DNA from: an uncultured Chloroflexota bacterium
GTDB taxonomy: Bacteria; Chloroflexota; Dehalococcoidia; UBA3495
Length of the DNA stretch: 9,876 nucleotides
NCBI GenBank assembly: GCA_913031095.1
Contig: CAJWGH010000019.1
Coordinates: 1 to 9,876, forward strand
Direction of reading: 5' to 3'
In this document: piece after piece, positions 6,582 to 9,876 of the stretch
Layout of the letters: every line of letters starts with the position of its first letter
Position numbering within the stretch: position 1 is the stretch's first letter
The notes under the pieces: generated by a model
The model's input: only the letters and a program-made list of their open reading frames with translations
Databases searched by the model: none
Told to the model about the DNA's origin: nothing
Position numbers and translations under genes: made by a program

Positions 6582-7409
6582 CTAACCGCTGATTAGAGAT
6601 GCGAGTTCTCGGTCTCCTTCAACAGTCAAGTGTCCTTCCGATTCGGCCTTGTCCAGGGATGTGCGGCCATAAACGAGCAAGGCAAAGGTTTCTGTATCAC
6701 ATCTGAATGTGATGCCGGCCGGCCCGTTACCAGCTGGTTCCATATGAGAGTCGCCGTTCTTCACCACTATGTCGTGGCTACCAGGAACCACTCCCGTCAA
6801 CTCAAAGCGAAAGCGGCCCGACGCCGACTGCCTTTCGCCCGGCCTGAACAGTGTCCCTACTACGAACGCGGGCATAAGATCCATCACGGCCTGGAGGGAC
6901 TGGCTGGCCAGTTTGGTCGAGTCATCTATCTTGGAGCGAATGTCCCATTCGTGAACCACCAACTCGGCCAAACGGAGGTCCACATAAGTGGCAACGGAGA
7001 TCACCTTGCCGGGATGGTAGCAGAGCTTATTCCAGTCGTTTGTGGCCAAACCTTCGAGAAGTTGGGTCAAGTCTTCACACCGTGCTGCAAAGGTGGTCAA
7101 TAGTTGATCGTCCAGACTTTCCCGCATACCGATGGCCCGCTGGGCGCCCGCTTCCAACCTGGCCATCAAAGAACCGACGCCGGCTGGAGGGAAACCTTCA
7201 GGCGGGGTTGGATCCCCCTGAACGCCCCTGGAAATGTTTGCGGCAAATAAATCAACGCCGCCGATTAAGTGGGCAACCACGTCCCGGACCTCCCAAGCAT
7301 CGCAAGCACTGGGCCGGGCCAGGTCTTCGGCGGAAAGGACGCCCAAGTATTGCTGGATACGCCGGGACTCGGACTTAACCAACTCCACGCGCTGTTTCGG
7401 TGGGGCCAT
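6582..7409 (-). CDS. Maleylpyruvate isomerase family (DinB-like) protein, mycothiol-dependent type, with SCP2-like C-terminal domain
   Basis: 275 residues. The N-terminal DinB-like four-helix bundle (about 1-165) opens with a long helix and has the phrase ACDAWEVRDVVAHLIGGVD. The three metal ligands of the family are present: His47 in VVAHL, Glu149 and His153 in RLAELVVHEWD. The C-terminal part (about 198-275: GRFRFELTG, then ITFRCDTETFALLVYGR) looks like the SCP2-like domain seen in mycothiol-dependent maleylpyruvate isomerases. Characterised relatives isomerise maleylpyruvate in gentisate breakdown or transfer low-molecular-weight thiols; most members are uncharacterised, so the family name should not be read as the reaction. 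A GAGG lies 7 bases before the ATG at 7409. It follows the exonuclease by 47 bases and is probably cotranscribed with it; a strong terminator follows. No other gentisate gene is in view. Confidence 0.85.
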   Translation of the reverse strand: MAPPKQRVELVKSESRRIQQYLGVLSAEDLARPSACDAWEVRDVVAHLIGGVDLFAANISRGVQGDPTPPEGFPPAGVGSLMARLEAGAQRAIGMRESLDDQLLTTFAARCEDLTQLLEGLATNDWNKLCYHPGKVISVATYVDLRLAELVVHEWDIRSKIDDSTKLASQSLQAVMDLMPAFVVGTLFRPGERQSASGRFRFELTGVVPGSHDIVVKNGDSHMEPAGNGPAGITFRCDTETFALLVYGRTSLDKAESEGHLTVEGDRELASLISG

Positions 7410-7456
7410 CTGTCACCCTCGTCTCATACCAAATCGATCGGGGAAGGGGAACGTAG

Positions 7457-8029
7457 CTAGTCCAGCCTCAATAACGCCAAGGCCAACTCTGCCGTCTTAG
7501 TGGCGTCATAAAGGGCATCGTGGGCCTTGCCACTATCGAATGGGACGCTGTAATAATCGCATGTTTCACCTAGACCCATATAATCCGTGAAACCCAGCTT
7601 CGCCCTCGGGATATGACCTAGGCTACGTACATCGATTACTTTGAACGTGAATGGTACCACTCTGTCGACACGTCGGAATGCATCCCTGAGAAACTTGGTC
7701 TCGAAGTCAACACCCCAAGCAGCAAGTACCGTTTCACTCCAATTCACCCTACTGCCGAAGTCTTCCAATGCCAACTTTGCCGAGATCCCCTCGGTTTGAA
7801 GCTTTTCGATGGTAAGCTCATTGACTCTCATCGCCGCGGGATCGCGCTGATCCCAACGGGTGGGCAGAATGTACTCCGACATCGCCAGACCGGGAACTAT
7901 AGTTTTTTCTACCGTGTCTATTACTACCCGGGCGATTTGGATGATCTCATGCCTTTCCGGTTCAAGGCCGGTACACTCCAAGTCAGTAACGCACCAATAT
8001 CTAGCATTTGTAGGCTTATATGTGACCAA
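7457..8029 (-). CDS. DEDDh-type 3'-5' exonuclease (DnaQ/RNase T-like fold), TTG start
   Basis: 190 residues forming one exonuclease domain. Exo I is TDLECTG with Asp16 and Glu18. Exo II is in AAWGVDFETKFL with Asp108. Exo III is KAHDALYDATKTAEL with the general base His170 and Asp175, which makes it the DEDDh subclass. Two divalent metal ions would hydrolyse DNA or RNA from the 3' end. It has no polymerase, helicase or DnaQ tail, so it is a stand-alone nuclease with roles possible in RNA trimming or DNA repair. The start is forced: a TAA stands two codons upstream in frame and the next in-frame ATG is residue 50, past Exo I, so TTG at 8029 with a weak GGA 9 bases before it is the only reasonable choice. 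This weak start may mean low expression. It is probably the first gene of the operon with the DinB-like gene. Confidence 0.88.
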   Translation of the reverse strand: MVTYKPTNARYWCVTDLECTGLEPERHEIIQIARVVIDTVEKTIVPGLAMSEYILPTRWDQRDPAAMRVNELTIEKLQTEGISAKLALEDFGSRVNWSETVLAAWGVDFETKFLRDAFRRVDRVVPFTFKVIDVRSLGHIPRAKLGFTDYMGLGETCDYYSVPFDSGKAHDALYDATKTAELALALLRLD

Positions 8030-8388
8030 TCGTTAAAGTCCATCAACGAGGATCCGCATCATCACAATCGGTATTGTTCCAGTCATCCCGTTGTACCATG
8101 ATCTTACCGTGCCGCACCAGGAGACCAAACACACCGCCGCCGCAAATATGGCTGTGAATACTTAATTTTGCTTCACCTGAGGTGATTAAGGTCGTGTCGG
8201 AAGTGCGGACTGCTATCTTTCGGGAATCTTATAGGGTATGAATATCAACTCGCAGCGATAAACCGTTTGCAACATCGTTGGTGTCTGGGCTTGGTACTGA
8301 CTTTTGGGAGGTCGAATATTTATCGGTCGAAAGAACCGCTGCCGACTTACCTGAACCACGGACCGAATCTCCAACGTGAAGACCCTCA
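8030..8388. other. Divergent intergenic region between exonuclease and MFS transporter
   Basis: This 359-bp stretch must hold the promoters of both flanking units. I see one palindrome at 8173-8185. A 63-codon minus frame with no ATG near its beginning runs from about 8231 to 8045; its only readable starts are a GTG near 8133 and an ATG at 8099. Its last part reads VFGLLVRHGKIMVQRDDW and ends at a TGA 15 bases before the exonuclease start. No family is recognised, and I do not call it a gene. No RNA gene is visible. Confidence 0.4.
8173..8185. promoter_or_regulatory. Perfect 13-bp palindrome, candidate operator
   Basis: TCACCT-G-AGGTGA is symmetric about a single central base. CTTAA at 8161-8165 and TTAAG at 8186-8190 add a second, asymmetric pair of complementary arms. 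It lies 204 bases before the transporter start and 144 bases before the exonuclease start, so it could control either. Drug exporters of this class are often controlled by repressors binding such sites, but no regulator gene is adjacent. Confidence 0.35.
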
Positions 8389-9582
8389 ATGAGCACACAA
8401 ACAACTATCCTGCTAGCATCGAACCAGGCTAGGTCGTTCACTGTAATAGCCGCAGCTTTGTTCTTGAACAACACGGTTGCTTTGATGTTGGGCCCGTTGT
8501 TGGTGGACATCGCCCATGATTTCGACACTTCGGTGGCGGTCACCGGCCAATTGGCTGCGGCCACGTTCTTCTCTTGGGCCATATTTGCCCCATTGGTTGG
8601 CCCGTTTTCAGACTCGTTCGGACGCCGCTTGGTGGCTTTGACTGGCCTGGGATTGATGGGGGCTTGCATCCTTGCCGCAGCCTTCGCCACGGATTTCATA
8701 GTTCTGATTGTCCTCCTCATGGGCACCGGATTAGGCGGAGCTATGATTCCGCCCAACAGTATGGCGGCAGTTTCTGAAGCGGTCTCTGAGGAGAAAAAAG
8801 GGCGGGCCATCGGGGTTGTTCAGGGCACCATGCAATCGGCGGCAGTAATTGGGGTGCCCGTAGTCGCCGTGTTAGCCAGTATTGCCGGCTGGCGGCTGCC
8901 ATTCCTGGTGTGCGGCGGGCTTTTGATGGTCACGTTCGCCTGCTCTTGGTTGTGGTACCCCAAAGGGCCAGCAACCGGGCCCCGCACATTCTCTTATCTC
9001 AGACGGTTTAGAGAATTGGGCTCAATCTCGGCTTTCCGGATCGGAATGCTGGCGACCTTTTCCCAACGCATCGCGTTCTACGCCGTAACTGGTTATATAG
9101 CCGCCTATCTCATTGGCACCTACGGAATGAGCGTCGGCGAAACCGCGCTGCCATTGGCTGTTGTGGGCGCTGGTGCAGTCGCCGGGAGCCTTTGGGGTGG
9201 AATGATTGCAAGTCATCGGAATCGGCTAGGATTCGCGGCGGGTTCCGCGCTAGCCGGAGGAGCGGCCGCGGTAGTAGTATTCGCTGTCGACCCGGCTATC
9301 TGGTTGACTGTCGCCATCGCATTCGGCGCGGTCTTGGTCCTTAGTATCGGCTGGCCGGTGTTCATCACTTTCGCGACCGACGTTGCCGGGTCGTCCCGGG
9401 CAACAGGCATAGGCATGATGGGGGCCAGCAACCGGATGGGAGGGTTCGTCGGCTCTGCTGTAGGCGGGGTGTTCCTGGCCATCGGCGGGTTCCCAGCTTT
9501 AGGGATATTCTGTCTGGTGGCGGTCGGGGTCTCTGCATTTGTGATTGGTGTGCTCATGCAGGATCCGGAGACGGCGGCCTGA
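8389..9582 (+). CDS. MFS transporter, DHA1-like drug/metabolite efflux type, 12 membrane helices
   Basis: 397 residues, the usual length for a 12-helix MFS exporter. Hydrophobic segments fall at about 18-40, 52-72, 80-99, 102-122, 140-162, 168-188, 215-243, 252-275, 281-299, 304-328, 338-363 and 366-389. The loop between helices 2 and 3 carries the family motif as GPFSDSFGRR (71-80). Helix 5 has an antiporter-like glycine/proline pattern (AAVIGVPVVA, 151-160) followed by GWRLPF (167-172), which is common in DHA1 proton antiporters. A central loop lies at about 190-214. It would export a small hydrophobic compound or metabolite in exchange for protons across the inner membrane; the substrate cannot be named. 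An in-frame TGA lies four codons upstream, so ATG 8389 is the first start; the GAAG before it is a weak ribosome-binding site. It is the only confident plus-strand gene and is not in an operon with anything visible. Confidence 0.92.
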   Translation: MSTQTTILLASNQARSFTVIAAALFLNNTVALMLGPLLVDIAHDFDTSVAVTGQLAAATFFSWAIFAPLVGPFSDSFGRRLVALTGLGLMGACILAAAFATDFIVLIVLLMGTGLGGAMIPPNSMAAVSEAVSEEKKGRAIGVVQGTMQSAAVIGVPVVAVLASIAGWRLPFLVCGGLLMVTFACSWLWYPKGPATGPRTFSYLRRFRELGSISAFRIGMLATFSQRIAFYAVTGYIAAYLIGTYGMSVGETALPLAVVGAGAVAGSLWGGMIASHRNRLGFAAGSALAGGAAAVVVFAVDPAIWLTVAIAFGAVLVLSIGWPVFITFATDVAGSSRATGIGMMGASNRMGGFVGSAVGGVFLAIGGFPALGIFCLVAVGVSAFVIGVLMQDPETAA

Positions 9583-9793
9583 TTGAATACTGACGAGATG
9601 CGCCGATTAACACCAACCGTTACAAACATACTCCACCAACCGTATGGAACAGCCATTGCCCGCACTCTAAAAGTAATTTACCGGCTTCCGAAACTGCCGC
9701 GGAGCGGAGGTCATGGATTGGGGTCCAGTTAATGTATCGTGTTGGAATCGAAAATATTTAGCTGAGCAGGGATCGGGCTTGTCTTATAATCAG

Positions 9794-9823
9794 TTGTTAA
9801 TTGCAAGACTGGAAATCTATAAT
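9794..9823 (+). promoter_or_regulatory. Candidate sigma70-type promoter pointing out of the right edge
   Basis: TTGTTA (9794-9799) and a consensus TATAAT (9818-9823) are 18 bases apart. A second TATAAT at 9785-9790 lies just upstream without a good -35 partner. An ATG at 9865 opens a frame that runs to the window edge, but it has no clear ribosome-binding site and too few codons to judge. The rest of 9583-9876 shows no gene, and no clear terminator is seen after the transporter. Confidence 0.35.
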
Positions 9824-9876
9824 ACAGACGCGATGGATTACCCTTGTCAACGTTAATTACCAATGAGAGGTAAGTT

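Noticed and set aside
7955..7972. CCGGTTCAAGGCCGG resembles a tRNA T arm.
   Set aside because: It lies inside the exonuclease gene on the other strand and no anticodon or acceptor arm surrounds it.
8229..8810. 193-codon minus frame opposite the transporter.
   Set aside because: Composition is that of an antisense shadow of a membrane protein gene, and the plus-strand MFS gene is certain.
1..9876. Search for CRISPR repeats, transposases, integrases, phage genes and toxin-antitoxin pairs.
   Set aside because: No repeat-spacer pattern and no protein of these classes was found, apart from the doubtful ART-like protein.

Overview
This is a bacterial window of moderate GC with one gene per roughly 1.2 kb and AGGAG-type ribosome-binding sites before most genes. 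All but one of the confident genes lie on the minus strand. The contents are a zinc-type dehydrogenase, an amidohydrolase, a luciferase-like flavin monooxygenase paired with an alpha/beta hydrolase, a DinB/maleylpyruvate-isomerase-like protein and an MFS exporter. This is typical of a catabolic bacterium that handles many small organic compounds. Such a mix is common in Chloroflexota of the SAR202 type and in marine Actinomycetota. I lean to the former, but no marker gene in the window proves it.

Layout. 1-914 (minus): 5' part of a medium-chain zinc dehydrogenase that runs off the left edge. 915-1352: intergenic, with a tRNA-Lys(UUU)-like sequence whose 3' half is near perfect but whose 5' half is degenerate, then a 19-bp perfect terminator hairpin. 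1353-2657 (minus): metal-dependent amidohydrolase. 2658-2957: no gene seen. 2958-3392 (minus): small protein with an ADP-ribosyltransferase-like N-terminal motif. 3393-4239: about 850 bp with no convincing gene, only short stop-broken frames, ending in a terminator. 4240-5481 and 5524-6324 (minus): luciferase-like monooxygenase and alpha/beta hydrolase, a two-gene operon with a plausible promoter upstream and a terminator downstream. 6582-7409 and 7457-8029 (minus): DinB/SCP2-like protein and DEDDh exonuclease, probably a second operon, closed by a perfect terminator at 6447-6472. 8030-8388: divergent intergenic region with a 13-bp palindrome and a doubtful small frame. 8389-9582 (plus): 12-helix MFS transporter. 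9583-9876: intergenic, with a possible promoter pointing out of the window.

How the genes may work together: the hydrolase and the flavin monooxygenase probably act in one route. A Baeyer-Villiger or C-H oxygenation followed, or preceded, by ester or C-C bond hydrolysis would suit such a pair. The amidohydrolase, dehydrogenase and exporter are other independent accessory functions. I see no integrase, transposase, CRISPR array, phage gene or obvious defence system. The items most worth a second look are the half-degenerate tRNA-Lys, the ART-like small protein beside a gene-poor stretch, and the shared terminator sequence behind two separate operons.
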